Assembly: GCA_937916485.1 (NCBI GenBank)
Contig: CALFSV010000065.1
Coordinates: forward strand, 1-64,000
DNA: 64,000 bases
From: an uncultured Paracoccaceae bacterium
GTDB taxonomy: Bacteria; Pseudomonadota; Alphaproteobacteria; Rhodobacterales; Rhodobacteraceae
Direction of reading: 5' to 3'
Shown here: positions 10,098-20,464 of the stretch, in pieces
Layout: each line of letters opens with the position of its first letter
Position numbering within the stretch: the stretch's first letter is position 1
Notes under the pieces: generated by a model
What the model was told of the DNA's origin: nothing
Databases searched by the model: none
What the model saw: only the letters and a program-made list of their open reading frames with translations
Made by a program: the position numbers and the translations under genes

Positions 10098-11273
10098 TCA
10101 GAGACCTGTTTCGGCGGTAATCTCGGCCTTGCTCTTGCGGGCGCGTTCGGTCGCGGATTTGAGCTGGCCGCACGCGGCCATGATATCCTCGCCCCTTGGC
10201 GTGCGGATGGGCGAGGCATACCCGGCCTTGTAGATGATATCGGCAAAGGCCCTGATGCGATTGTTCGACGACCGCTTGTAGGGGGCACCGGGCCATTCGT
10301 TGAACGGGATCAGGTTGATCTTGGCCGGGATGCCGTCGATCAGTTTCACAAGACGGCGGGCGTCGTCGTCGCTGTCGTTCACGCCGTCGAGCATCACATA
10401 CTCAAAGGTGATCCGTTCAGAATTGGAGACCTTGGGATAGTCACGCAAGGCGTCCAGCAACTCAGCAATATTCCATCGCTTGTTGATGGGGACCAGTTTG
10501 TCGCGCACGTCGTCCGTGGTGGCGTGGAAAGAGATGGCCAACATGCAGCCGATCTCGTTGGCGGTGCGCGCAATCTCGGGCACGACGCCGCTGGTCGACA
10601 GGGTGATCCGGCGGCGGGACAGGCTAAGCCCTTCGGGGTCCATCGCGATTTTCATCGCGTCGCGGACGTTCTCAAAGTTATAGAGCGGTTCGCCCATGCC
10701 CATGAGGACGATGTTCGACAACAGTCGGGTTTCATCCTTTGGAGCACCCGGCACCGGCCATTCGTTCAGATCGTCGCGGGCGAGCATGACCTGCCCGATA
10801 ACCTCGGCGGCGGTCAGGTTGCGCACCAGTTTTTGCGTACCGGTGTGGCAGAACGAACATGTCAGCGTGCAGCCGACCTGGGATGAAATGCAAAGCGTCC
10901 CCCGGTCTTCTTCAGGGATATAAACCACCTCGACTTCGTGCCCGCCGGCGATGCGGACCAGATACTTGCGGGTGCCGTCTTCGCTGACCTGCTTGGTCAC
11001 CACCTCGGGTAGGGCGATGGTGAATTTGTCGGCCAGCAGGGCGCGGTAGTCCTTGGCGAGGTTCGTCATCTCGGCAAAGTCGCGGACGCCCCAGTGATAA
11101 ATCCATTGCCAGATCTGGCCCACCCGCATCTTGGCCTGTTTTTCGGGGGTTCCTGCCGCGATAAGCGCGTCGCGCATCGCGTCGCGTGTTAGGCCGACAA
11201 GGTTGGGCAACCCTTCAGGCGCCTTGCGGGGCAGGGTCAACACGTCTTGGGTGATGGGCGCAGTGGCGGTCAT
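10098..11273 (-). CDS. rlmN: Dual-specificity RNA methyltransferase RlmN
   Basis: 391-residue radical-SAM enzyme that methylates C2 of adenosine 2503 in 23S rRNA (and A37 in some tRNAs). The 4Fe-4S cluster motif CTLTCSFC is present with C135, C139 and C142. The upstream [13 protein letters not shown] and [12 protein letters not shown] segments are typical of RlmN. Conserved downstream segments include [22 protein letters not shown] and the [12 protein letters not shown] loop. Length is normal for alphaproteobacterial RlmN. ATG 11273 is the only sensible start. Confidence 0.97.
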   Translation of the reverse strand: MTATAPITQDVLTLPRKAPEGLPNLVGLTRDAMRDALIAAGTPEKQAKMRVGQIWQWIYHWGVRDFAEMTNLAKDYRALLADKFTIALPEVVTKQVSEDGTRKYLVRIAGGHEVEVVYIPEEDRGTLCISSQVGCTLTCSFCHTGTQKLVRNLTAAEVIGQVMLARDDLNEWPVPGAPKDETRLLSNIVLMGMGEPLYNFENVRDAMKIAMDPEGLSLSRRRITLSTSGVVPEIARTANEIGCMLAISFHATTDDVRDKLVPINKRWNIAELLDALRDYPKVSNSERITFEYVMLDGVNDSDDDARRLVKLIDGIPAKINLIPFNEWPGAPYKRSSNNRIRAFADIIYKAGYASPIRTPRGEDIMAACGQLKSATERARKSKAEITAETGL

Positions 11274-11397
11274 AAGCGATCTCGTATCAATGGCAGAGGC
11301 TTTCAGTACAGCAAAGCTGTGCAGTTGCCAAATGCTGCATTACATGGATCGCATCAAAAGCTGGCAGCCGTTCAGACCTCCGGCCACCGCTGGCACT

Positions 11398-11928
11398 CTA
11401 GCTGGCGCAGCGCCGCTGGGCCTCTTCCACAGCGGCGGTAAAGCCAAGTAGTGAGAAGGTGTCACGCGTCGTGGTGCCCCGACCGGAAACACCAGTCAGA
11501 ATGGCCGATGCGCCCAGCTTCATCGCAGCGACAATCCGGCTGTCATCCTCGGGCGTGGCGGGCCAAGCCCATTCGCCTTCGGTAAACAGCTGGAATTCCG
11601 TCCCGCCGATATCCAGAGTGACCGTTGATCCACCAGCAAACGGATAGCCACCGGTAAAGGTGACCTGGCCGTTCACGCCCTGGCTGGGGCGATAGAATAC
11701 AAACAGCAGCGTCTCACCCCTGTTCACCTGGACCGGTTGACCGTCCCGGGTGTTTACCTGCTCTTTCGGCGCCGAGACACCAAAGCATTCGCTTGGATCG
11801 GTTTCCTCGAAAACGCTCCAGTCGGTCGAGGCGGCAACACGGTTGGTCGCCTCTTCCTGAGCCAGTCCCATGCTGGCCATGAATGCCAAGGAAACGGCAC
11901 CGAAGATACGGGGTAGAAGTAGTGTCAT
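11398..11928 (-). CDS. Invasion-associated locus B (IalB) family secreted protein
   Basis: 176-residue exported protein. The N-terminus MTLLLPRIFGAVSLAFMASMGLAQ is a signal peptide with cleavage after AQ. The mature domain has the IalB-family pattern DWSVFEETDPSECFGVS, FVFYRPSQGVNGQVTFTGGYPF, FTEGEWAWP, DSRIVAAMKLG and a C-terminal Cys, giving one likely disulfide. TTTGGAG precedes the ATG. In non-pathogenic roseobacters the role of these proteins is not known; the family name comes from Bartonella. It is 124 bases upstream of rlmN on the same strand. Confidence 0.85.
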   Translation of the reverse strand: MTLLLPRIFGAVSLAFMASMGLAQEEATNRVAASTDWSVFEETDPSECFGVSAPKEQVNTRDGQPVQVNRGETLLFVFYRPSQGVNGQVTFTGGYPFAGGSTVTLDIGGTEFQLFTEGEWAWPATPEDDSRIVAAMKLGASAILTGVSGRGTTTRDTFSLLGFTAAVEEAQRRCAS

Positions 11929-12123
11929 CGTGAAGACTCCAAACTGTCTTTGCCTCTGATCGTTCCTCGCACGGGGCGCATTCTTGCCGGCACCTTTCGG
12001 CTGGTCGGAACGGGTTCAACGCGATAGCCAGAGGGATAACAAGAAATTACCGTCTGGGGAAAGCCCTGATCGGTCACAAGGTTGCGCGGAAAGCCGCCAG
12101 TTCGTTGCCATAGGAGATTCGTC

Positions 12124-13110
12124 ATGCAAACTGACGTGGAATTGATCGAAGCAACCCGGGGAGGCCGGGTCGAATGTGTCCACCGGGGTCACGTCGTCGT
12201 GTGTGACAGCAAGGGTGAGATTACCTTTGCACTGGGCGACCCATCGGCGATCATCTTTCCCCGATCGGCCTGCAAGATGCTTCAGGCTTTGCCCATGGTG
12301 GAAAGCGGGGCGGCAAAGTCCCTTCGGCAGGACCAGTTGGCCCTGTCCTGCGCAAGCCACATTGGCGCCGCCTACCACACTGACAGAGTCCGGGCCTGGC
12401 TGGCCGATCTTGGTCTGTCAGACGCAGATTTTCGTTGCGGTCCGCAGGAACCCTCTGACCGGGCGGCGCGCGACGGACTTATCCGGGCGGGTGAAAGCCC
12501 GTGTCAGTATCACAACAACTGCTCAGGCAAACACACCGGTTTCCTGACCTTCAACCAGCACTTGGGTGGCGGACCCGACTATATTGACCCTGATCATCCT
12601 GTTCAGAAGGCTGTGAAAGCGACTTTCGAAGAAGTGACCGGCGAGGACAGCCCCGGCTTTGGTATCGACGGCTGTTCTGCCCCGAACCATGCCACCTCGG
12701 TCCACGGACTGGCCCGGGCGATGGCGAGTTTCGCTGGCGCCCATGACCGAAGCGGGGCGCGGGCAGAAGGCCAGCAGGCCCTGATCGAGGCCATGATGGC
12801 CTACCCGGAACTTGTCTCGGGTGAGGGAAAGCCCACGACAGAGTTGATGCGCCTGACCGCCGGTCGTGCCGCCATCAAAAGCGGCGCGGACGGTGTCTAT
12901 GTCGCCATCATCCCCGAATTGCGGGTGGGTGTCGCCCTCAAGATCTCGGACGGCGGGGACATTGCAAAGGCTGTCGCGATGGCGTCGGTTCTGCGCAAGC
13001 TTGGCATTCTGCCTCAGACTGACAAGGCCGATGCCTGGACCCGTTGGGCCATAACTAACCGCAACAACTGGGTGACCGGCGAAATCCGGGCCACTGCGGC
13101 GCTGGCCTAG
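12124..13110 (+). CDS. Type II-family (Rhizobium etli-like) L-asparaginase
   Basis: 328-residue enzyme of the thermolabile/R. etli asparaginase family (PF06089), hydrolysing asparagine to aspartate and ammonia. ATG 12124 is chosen for TAGGAG 8 bases upstream. The family's key positions are visible: FPRSACKMLQ with a Ser48-x-x-Lys51 pair, SCASH near residue 75-79, and the NNCSGKH block with Cys133 and Lys136. DGCSAP carries Cys184; the last three would be the zinc-binding Cys/Lys/Cys set described for the R. etli enzyme. It is unrelated to E. coli AnsA/AnsB. The stop codon overlaps that of the convergent serB in the palindrome CTAG. Confidence 0.9.
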   Translation: MQTDVELIEATRGGRVECVHRGHVVVCDSKGEITFALGDPSAIIFPRSACKMLQALPMVESGAAKSLRQDQLALSCASHIGAAYHTDRVRAWLADLGLSDADFRCGPQEPSDRAARDGLIRAGESPCQYHNNCSGKHTGFLTFNQHLGGGPDYIDPDHPVQKAVKATFEEVTGEDSPGFGIDGCSAPNHATSVHGLARAMASFAGAHDRSGARAEGQQALIEAMMAYPELVSGEGKPTTELMRLTAGRAAIKSGADGVYVAIIPELRVGVALKISDGGDIAKAVAMASVLRKLGILPQTDKADAWTRWAITNRNNWVTGEIRATAALA

Positions 13111-13976
13111 AGGGCAAAGTCCTGGCGGGCATAGCCTTGTAGATACAGGAGGGCCGTCAGGTCCCCATGGTTTACCCGGATATCGCACTGGGCCTGCACC
13201 GAAGGCTTGGCGTGCAGGGCCACCCCGGTCCCGGCCAAACCAAGCATGCCCAGATCATTGGCGCCGTCGCCCACGGCGAGGACATCGGCTGGGTTGATCC
13301 CCAAGCGGGCCGTAATGTCGTTCAGGGCCTGCACCTTGGCCCCGCGCCCCAGAATCGGGCGGCCGACCTCTCCGGTCAGTTTTCCGTCCTCGATCAGCAG
13401 GCTATTTGCGCGGTTCTCGTCAAAGCCCAACTGTGTTGACACGGCCTGCGTAAAGGCCGTGAAACCGCCGGATACAAGGGCGGCATAGGCACCGGCGGCC
13501 TTCATGGTGGACAGTAGTGCCGGACCGCCGGGCATCAGCGTGATCCGATGGGCAAGAACCTCGTCGATCATCGCGGCGGGCAGACCCTTCAACAAGCCGA
13601 CCCGCTCTATCAGCGCCCCTTCAAAGTCCAACTCGCCATTCATCGCGCGTGCGGTTATGTCCGCGACCCTTGGGCCTACACCGGCGGCATCGGCCAGCTC
13701 GTCGATGCACTCCTGCTGGATCATGGTCGAATCCATATCGGCCAGAAGCATGGTCTTTTTCCGCCCCTCGGCGGGCTGGACGATAAGATCGACACCCTGC
13801 GCTTGCAGGTCCTCCCAGACAGACCAGCGGGTATCCGGTATGGCGGGCATGTTGAACTCTGCCGCCTCGCCGCCAGATAGCCAGCGTAGCGCAGCACCGC
13901 CCCAGGCACCGCGGAGCGCCTCGGCCAAGGCAGGGGAGAGCCCGCCGGGGGCGGAAATCAGGGTCGTAACATACAT
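13107..13976 (-). CDS. serB: Phosphoserine phosphatase SerB
   Basis: 289-residue HAD-family phosphatase catalysing the last step of serine biosynthesis. The HAD nucleophile motif is LLADMDSTMIQQECIDELAD (DxDST), with the SGGFT motif II and K/GDGANDLGML motif IV. About 80 residues precede the catalytic domain, a degenerate ACT-like N-terminal part usual in alphaproteobacteria. ATG 13976 follows GAAGAGG and overlaps the stop of the upstream sulfotransferase gene by one base (TGATG), so the two are translationally coupled. With divergent serC-serA nearby it completes the phosphorylated serine pathway. Confidence 0.95.
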   Translation of the reverse strand: MYVTTLISAPGGLSPALAEALRGAWGGAALRWLSGGEAAEFNMPAIPDTRWSVWEDLQAQGVDLIVQPAEGRKKTMLLADMDSTMIQQECIDELADAAGVGPRVADITARAMNGELDFEGALIERVGLLKGLPAAMIDEVLAHRITLMPGGPALLSTMKAAGAYAALVSGGFTAFTQAVSTQLGFDENRANSLLIEDGKLTGEVGRPILGRGAKVQALNDITARLGINPADVLAVGDGANDLGMLGLAGTGVALHAKPSVQAQCDIRVNHGDLTALLYLQGYARQDFAL

Positions 13977-14881
13977 CAAGATGCCTCTTCGGGGACGAGT
14001 GTGGGTAAGGCGTCCAGCATCGCGGCCCGCTCGGCCTCGATCCGGGCGACGAATTGGGGGTTTTCGGTGCGGAACCTTTCGGCAAACGCCAGGTTCTTGT
14101 CGGTGCCCAGCTTGCGATGGGCTTCCTTGAAGGTCATGTCGTCTGGCAGCTTCTGGCCAAGGTGGTTGGCAAGGCACCGGGCTATTTCCAACGGCCCCAG
14201 CGCTGACAGGCGCTCATAGCTAAGGCGCAGAAGCGGCGCGGCCGAGCGGGCCAGATAAGCCTCGGTGCGGATTTCACGCCAGCGGATCGCGTTAAGTCTT
14301 TGGCGAATGTCGCTTGCGTCATATTTGAAGGCAAGTTCGCTTTTGGCTCGTTCTTCTTCGGTGAGGCCAGTGTCATGGCCGACCTTTGTCTGGCGCATAC
14401 GGCTGACCGAGACGGCTTGCAGGACGATGTCTTCCCGAATCAGCCAGACCAGATGCGTCGGCGCTACAAGGGCATCAAATCGAGCTTCTGTCTCAAAGTT
14501 CATGATGACATGATCATAGGTGGCCTCGAACCCCATCAAGTCACCGACTTTGCGAAGCCGGTGCAACCGATCGACATAAGTCTCCAGCGTCTTGACGCCG
14601 TAGACCTTCGCATTCGTCGAAACATGGGCGGGATTGTAGCATTCGCCGGGGCGGCCCAGTTGCTTGGTCTGGCCAAGGATATCCGTCAGCCGGGAACTGC
14701 CGCTGCGGGGCGTAAAGAAGATTGCATAGACTTGGCGGGGCAGCGCGATCCGGGCGGCTTTGGCGGCAAGGTCAGGATTGTGCGACAAGCCCCGAAAGGG
14801 CGCATAGTTCCAGCCGCGCAGCTTCATAAGGGCAGAGACAGGGAGGAGGCTAAGAAGGCCCAAGTTGGGGGTCCTTTCCAT
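13976..14881 (-). CDS. Stf0-family sulfotransferase
   Basis: 301-residue protein with the Stf0 (trehalose 2-sulfotransferase-like) layout. The PAPS 5'-phosphosulfate loop is [16 protein letters not shown] near residue 55. Conserved family stretches include GRPGECYNP and [20 protein letters not shown], and C-terminal residues contact the PAPS 3'-phosphate. It should move a sulfate group from PAPS to a small carbohydrate or surface glycan. It is oddly placed between serB (coupled, TGATG) and the divergent serC. Physiological acceptor unknown. The start could be internal, but ATG 14881 gives normal family length. Confidence 0.82.
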   Translation of the reverse strand: MERTPNLGLLSLLPVSALMKLRGWNYAPFRGLSHNPDLAAKAARIALPRQVYAIFFTPRSGSSRLTDILGQTKQLGRPGECYNPAHVSTNAKVYGVKTLETYVDRLHRLRKVGDLMGFEATYDHVIMNFETEARFDALVAPTHLVWLIREDIVLQAVSVSRMRQTKVGHDTGLTEEERAKSELAFKYDASDIRQRLNAIRWREIRTEAYLARSAAPLLRLSYERLSALGPLEIARCLANHLGQKLPDDMTFKEAHRKLGTDKNLAFAERFRTENPQFVARIEAERAAMLDALPTLVPEEAS

Positions 14882-15069
14882 CCAGGCGACCAGTTTCAGT
14901 TTGTCCCTACCCGGGCGTTTCAGGGTTTCTAACGGGCTTCACCGATCGGGGGAAGAGCAGAGCTGCAGGGCCGTTCGTTTCCGATCGGCGACAGGGGGCC
15001 AGCGGGCTACCATAGTTTCCGGCACTCTGTCGTCTTTTTCCGACTTGCCGCCGCTCAGGCAACCCTCTA

Positions 15070-15128
15070 TCCCGACACGTGGGACACCCCTCCCCAACGA
15101 GGGGCGCTTATCTGGAAGGATAGCAGCA
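15070..15128 (+). ncRNA. serC-type leader RNA motif upstream of serC
   Basis: Two hairpins stand directly before the serC start codon. The first is TCCC (15070-15073) with GGGA (15081-15084) around a GACACGT loop. The second is CCCCTC (15087-15092) with GAGGGG (15099-15104), followed by GCGCTTATC and the ribosome-binding site GGAAGGA. This matches my recollection of the serC motif reported upstream of alphaproteobacterial serC genes. Its ligand, if any, is unknown; a translational or attenuation role for serine-pathway control is inference. Confidence 0.65.
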
Positions 15129-16283
<1,155 letters not shown>

Positions 16284-16301
16284 CGTGGGTCCTGACCCAC
16301 G
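16284..16301. repeat. Palindromic repeat, family A (short form)
   Basis: CGTGGGTC and GACCCACG form an 8-bp perfect stem with a 2-nt centre, beginning immediately after the serC stop codon. It shares the GTGGGT...ACCCAC core with the longer copy 22 bases further on and with copies near 25,168 and 46,480-46,575. Confidence 0.8.
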
Positions 16302-16323
16302 ACCATTTCCAAACAGTCCAAAC

Positions 16324-16349
16324 GTAAGGTGGGTTTGAACCCACCTTAC
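16324..16349. repeat. Palindromic repeat, family A (long form)
   Basis: GTAAGGTGGGTT (16324-16335) and AACCCACCTTAC (16338-16349) form a 12-bp perfect stem with a 2-nt loop, between serC and serA. The same sequence recurs at 25,168 and at 46,512-46,575, so it is a dispersed repeat and not a gene-specific hairpin. Confidence 0.88.
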
Positions 16350-16376
16350 TCTGCCACCCAAATTTAGGAGCCCGAT

Positions 16377-17972
16377 ATGGCCCCCCGTGTACTCATCTCT
16401 GATGCCCTCTCTGACGCAGCCGTCCAGATCTTTCGCGACCGTGGAATCGACGTCGATTTCCAACCCGCGCTGGGCAAGGACAAGGAGGCGCTTGCCGCCA
16501 TCATCGACCAGTATGATGGCCTTGCCATCCGGTCCGCCACCAAGGCCACCGAAAAGCTGATCGAAAAGGCCAACAACCTCAAGGTCATCGGCCGCGCCGG
16601 TATCGGCGTCGACAATGTCGACATTCCCGCCGCATCGAAAAAGGGGATCATCGTGATGAACACCCCTTTCGGCAACTCGATCACCACGGCCGAACACGCC
16701 ATCTCGCTGATGCTCGCCGTTGCCCGTCAGATCCCGGAGGCCAACGCCTCGACCCATGCGGGCAAATGGGAAAAGTCCCGCTTCATGGGGGTTGAGCTGA
16801 CCGGCAAGACCCTCGGCATGATCGGTGCCGGCAACATCGGCTCTATCGTCATCGACCGGGCTCGTGGCCTGCGCATGAAGGTCATCGCCTACGACCCCTT
16901 CCTGTCCGAAGAGCGGGCGACTGAGATCGGCGTTGAGAAGGTCGAACTTGACGGCATTCTGTCACGCGCCGATTTCATCACCCTGCACGTCCCGCTGACC
17001 GACCAGACCCGCAACATCCTGAGCCGCGAGGCTATCGCAAAGCTCAAGCCCGGCGTTCGCATCATCAACTGCGCCCGGGGCGGTCTTGTCGACGAAGAGG
17101 CATTGGCAGAAGCGATCAAGTCGGGCCACGTCGCCGGGGCCGCCTTTGACGTCTTTGCGGTAGAGCCGGCAACGGAAAGCCCATTGTTCAACCTGCCCAA
17201 TGTCGTCGTCACCCCGCACCTTGGGGCCGCCACGACCGAAGCGCAGGAAAACGTGGCCCTTCAGGTCGCCGAACAGATGTCGGACTACCTTTTGACCGGG
17301 GCGGTCACCAACGCCATCAACATGCCGTCGATCAGTGCAGAAGAGGCCAAGGTAATGGGCCCCTGGATTGCCCTGTCCGGTCACTTGGGCAACTTTATCG
17401 GCCAGATGACGGACGAGCCGATCAAGGCGATCAACGTCCTTTATGACGGGGTCGTTAGCTCCATGAATGCGTCGGCCCTGAACTGCGCCGTCATCGCGGG
17501 CATCATGCGTCGTGTAAACCCGGACGTGAACATGGTCTCGGCCCCCGTCATCGCCAAAGAACGGGGCATCCAGATCTCGACCACCCGTCAGGACCAGTCC
17601 GGCATGTTCGAAGGCTATGTCAAAGTCACGGTCGTGACGGAAAAACGGGAACGCTCGGTTGCGGGAACGGTGTTTTCGGACGGCAAGCCCCGCTTCATCC
17701 AGATCAAGGGCATCAACATCGACGCCGAGATCGGCCAGCACATGGTCTACACCACGAACGAGGATGTCCCGGGCATCATCGGTGCACTGGGCCAGACAAT
17801 GGGCGAAAACGGGGTGAACATTGCAAACTTCACCCTTGGCCGGTCTGCCCGGAATGGCGAGGCGATCGCCATCCTCTACGTCGACGAGGCGGTGCCCGAG
17901 GCCGTCCTTGACCAGCTGCGGGCGACCGGCAAGTTCCAGCAGGTCAAGGCGCTGTCCTTCGCGGTCGACTAG
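16377..17972 (+). CDS. serA: D-3-phosphoglycerate dehydrogenase SerA
   Basis: 531-residue NAD-dependent dehydrogenase, the committed step of serine synthesis. The nucleotide-binding motif is LGMIGAGNIGSIV. The catalytic Arg/Glu/His region includes INCARGGLVDEEAL and VTPHLGAATTEAQ. It is followed by the allosteric substrate-binding domain and a C-terminal ACT domain (MVYTTNEDVPGIIGALGQTM) that normally senses serine. Length is that of the long, type-I SerA. ATG 16377 follows TAGGAG. It is probably co-transcribed with serC. Confidence 0.97.
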   Translation: MAPRVLISDALSDAAVQIFRDRGIDVDFQPALGKDKEALAAIIDQYDGLAIRSATKATEKLIEKANNLKVIGRAGIGVDNVDIPAASKKGIIVMNTPFGNSITTAEHAISLMLAVARQIPEANASTHAGKWEKSRFMGVELTGKTLGMIGAGNIGSIVIDRARGLRMKVIAYDPFLSEERATEIGVEKVELDGILSRADFITLHVPLTDQTRNILSREAIAKLKPGVRIINCARGGLVDEEALAEAIKSGHVAGAAFDVFAVEPATESPLFNLPNVVVTPHLGAATTEAQENVALQVAEQMSDYLLTGAVTNAINMPSISAEEAKVMGPWIALSGHLGNFIGQMTDEPIKAINVLYDGVVSSMNASALNCAVIAGIMRRVNPDVNMVSAPVIAKERGIQISTTRQDQSGMFEGYVKVTVVTEKRERSVAGTVFSDGKPRFIQIKGINIDAEIGQHMVYTTNEDVPGIIGALGQTMGENGVNIANFTLGRSARNGEAIAILYVDEAVPEAVLDQLRATGKFQQVKALSFAVD

Positions 17973-17981
17973 GATCAGCCG

Positions 17982-19193
17982 TCAGGCCGGGGCGGTTTCC
18001 GCCTCGGCCGTTTCTGCCGTTGCTTCGGCGCGGCCAAAGATGCGCAGGATCAGCACCAGGACAAGGATCGTCCCAAATGCTCCGACAGAGGGCAGGTTGG
18101 GTGACCGCAGTTCTGCCAGCGAGATAAAGAGCCCGTAGCCAGAGGCAAGCCAGCCCGACAGGACAAGCGCCGCGCATTCTGCCTTGCTTGCCATTCGCGC
18201 CAGGTCTGGCGCGGCCAGAGCAAGCGCCAAGAAAATGAGCGCCATGTCGTAATCATAGCCATAGGGGCTGACGAGGGCAGACGCGACGGCGGCCAGCGCC
18301 GTGATCCGCCGCGCCGACCACCCCTTCATCTGCACCGCGACGACAGCGCCAAGGGCAATGCAGGCCACGCCCACATGCAGCCCAAGCGCTACAGCACCAG
18401 GCAGGCCAAACGACGTCATTGCTGCAAACACCGACGTCATGCGGAACAGTTGGAAACCGCCTTGTGACAAGTATTCGCCAGACGCCCGCATACCATCCAG
18501 AAATGCAGGCCAGATCCCCAAACCCATGAGAATGCCCGAGACGGCAGAGCTGACAAGAACGGTCACTGCCGCCACTGCGATGACGCCCCAACGGCCAGAG
18601 ACAAGGGCCATCACCGATAGCCCAACCGCCAGATGTGGCTTGATGATCATCAGACCGAGCGGCAACCCCGCCCGCCTACCGGATCGCACGATCCAAAGGC
18701 AGAACAGGCCCGCAATCGCCCCGGTCAGAAATCCGTTCTGCCCGGTCAGGATATTCGTCATCAGGAAGGGCAGGGCGGCGATCAGCACGACCCCGAACCA
18801 ATCCCCGCTTAGCCTGCGAAGAACCATTAGGAACAACGCAAGCGTTCCACTCATGAACAGACCATAGCCAAGCCAGACCGGAACAAACGAAAAGAAGGCC
18901 ACCACGAGCCCGAAAACGGGCGGATAGGACCAAAGCATCAAGGCCCCGTCATTCACTATGCTGCTTTGGATTTGGGCAAAGGCAGTAACGTCATAGGCCG
19001 CTGCCCCGCTGCCCTCCCGGATCATCGTGCCGACCAGGTGAAAGATGTGATAGTCTATGACACCGGCATCGCCAAAGGTGCCAGCCCCCATGAGTTTCTG
19101 CATCATCAGGGCAATGGTCGCATATAGGCAGACCAGCACGCCTGGTGCTGCCCTTTGTCCTATACGCTGCACAGCGACTATGGGATCTGTCAT
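17982..19193 (-). CDS. Polytopic membrane protein, GT87/DUF2029-like mannosyl/arabinosyltransferase
   Basis: 403-residue integral membrane protein with about ten hydrophobic segments. The ATG at 19193 (MTDPIVAVQRIGQRAAPG) is chosen because AAGGAAA lies upstream; the longer frame to 19,916 overlaps the opposite-strand glycosyltransferase gene and is a shadow. The pattern VIDYHIFHL (acidic residue in the first periplasmic loop), SYPPVFGLV and LTGQNGFLTGAIAGL is typical of GT-C enzymes of the GT87/DUF2029 group, which use polyprenyl-phosphate sugars. It is divergent from a GtrB-like synthase that could supply such a donor. The acceptor is unknown. Confidence 0.78.
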   Translation of the reverse strand: MTDPIVAVQRIGQRAAPGVLVCLYATIALMMQKLMGAGTFGDAGVIDYHIFHLVGTMIREGSGAAAYDVTAFAQIQSSIVNDGALMLWSYPPVFGLVVAFFSFVPVWLGYGLFMSGTLALFLMVLRRLSGDWFGVVLIAALPFLMTNILTGQNGFLTGAIAGLFCLWIVRSGRRAGLPLGLMIIKPHLAVGLSVMALVSGRWGVIAVAAVTVLVSSAVSGILMGLGIWPAFLDGMRASGEYLSQGGFQLFRMTSVFAAMTSFGLPGAVALGLHVGVACIALGAVVAVQMKGWSARRITALAAVASALVSPYGYDYDMALIFLALALAAPDLARMASKAECAALVLSGWLASGYGLFISLAELRSPNLPSVGAFGTILVLVLILRIFGRAEATAETAEAETAPA

Positions 19194-19461
19194 CCGATGA
19201 TTTCCTTCGGCATCTCTTTTTGTCTTCCGCCGCCTGATTGTTTCGGCAGGGGCAACGACAGTCGTGCCGGGCCAATGCGGCAACAGTGCGGCTGGCCAAA
19301 GGAAATCAGAGGGATTGTGATTGTCTCGGCCGTCCAAAGTGGCTGTGAAAGGCCCTGATGCTGCCACATTGTGAACAAGGAGATCGGCCAGCTTTGGGAT
19401 CGAACCGACCAATCCGGAAACAATCACCGGAGCGGTTGCAGTATGATTTGGTGGGCGGCCC

Positions 19462-20463
19462 ATGGAACAAGCAAAGCAGAGCCAGGACCCAGTCGGCAGC
19501 GGCGCGGCCGCAGCCGCCTCCCGGCTTTTCTCGATCGTGGTGCCTGTCCTGAACGAACAGGCAGCGATTGCCCCCTTCATGGGCCAGATCCACCGGGTTC
19601 TTGACCTGCTTGCCCCCGAGCATCGCTTTGAAGTGGTCTTCGTAAACGACGGCAGCACCGACGGGACTGAATTCGTTGTCCGCAGCCTCATGATCACGGA
19701 CAACACAGTCCGACTCGTCAACCTGTCGCGCAACTTTGGCAAGGACGCCGCCCTTTGCGCTGGCCTCGAACATGCCGTCGGAGAGGCTGTCGTCCCGATG
19801 GATGTCGACTTGCAAGATTGTCCCGATGTCCTGCCCGAGATGATCGCCAAATGGCGTCGCGGTGCCAAGGTGGTCAACGCCCGCCGGACCGACCGGTCCT
19901 CTGACACCTGGCTCAAGCGGACATCGGCACAGCTGTTCTATCGCGCCTTCAACGCCCTGGCCGACCAAAGCATCCCCGCTGATGTGGGCGACTATCGCCT
20001 GCTCGACCGTCAGGTGGTGGACGTCATCCTGACGTTGGGAGAGCGGGCCCGCTTCAACAAGGCGCTTTTCAGCTGGGTCGGCTTTGAAACCGACGAAGTA
20101 ACGTTCGAGAGGGCCGCCCGCAAGACCGGCCAGACCGCCTGGTCCTACTGGAAACTCTGGAACTTTGCCCTTGATGGCATCTTTTCCTCAACGACGAAGC
20201 CGCTGCGGATCTGGTCCTACCTCGGTAGCCTGATCGCCCTGAGTGCTTTTGCCTACGCGGCATTCATCTTTATCCACACTCTGGTCACGGGGGCGGCAAC
20301 GCCCGGTTATGCCTCGACCGTGATCCTCATTCTATTCTTTGGTGGTCTGAACCTCTTGGCTATTGGAATCGTGGGCGAATATGTCGGCCGCATCCTGACT
20401 GAGGTTCGCGAAAGGCCGCTCTACATAGTACGTTCGGTGCATGGCGCCGAAGAGAGGACCTGA
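19462..20463 (+). CDS. Polyprenyl-phosphate glycosyltransferase (GtrB/ArnC/DPM1-like GT2)
   Basis: 333-residue GT-A glycosyltransferase with two C-terminal membrane helices. FSIVVPVLNEQ opens the domain, the nucleotide region is VFVNDGSTDGT, and the DxD-type motif is PMDVDLQD. GDYRLLDRQ and FSWVGF follow, as in GtrB/DPM1-like proteins. Helices lie around residues 250-275 and 285-310. It should load a sugar from UDP/GDP-sugar onto undecaprenyl phosphate. It is coupled to the next two genes (methyltransferase, GtrA-like protein), which suggests a glycan-modification operon. Confidence 0.88.
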   Translation: MEQAKQSQDPVGSGAAAAASRLFSIVVPVLNEQAAIAPFMGQIHRVLDLLAPEHRFEVVFVNDGSTDGTEFVVRSLMITDNTVRLVNLSRNFGKDAALCAGLEHAVGEAVVPMDVDLQDCPDVLPEMIAKWRRGAKVVNARRTDRSSDTWLKRTSAQLFYRAFNALADQSIPADVGDYRLLDRQVVDVILTLGERARFNKALFSWVGFETDEVTFERAARKTGQTAWSYWKLWNFALDGIFSSTTKPLRIWSYLGSLIALSAFAYAAFIFIHTLVTGAATPGYASTVILILFFGGLNLLAIGIVGEYVGRILTEVRERPLYIVRSVHGAEERT

Positions 20464-20464
20464 C

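Noticed and set aside
17982..19916. 644-codon reading of the GT87-like gene
   Set aside because: The first 241 codons are antisense to the GtrB-like gene and carry no membrane segments; the start at 19,193 has a ribosome-binding site.
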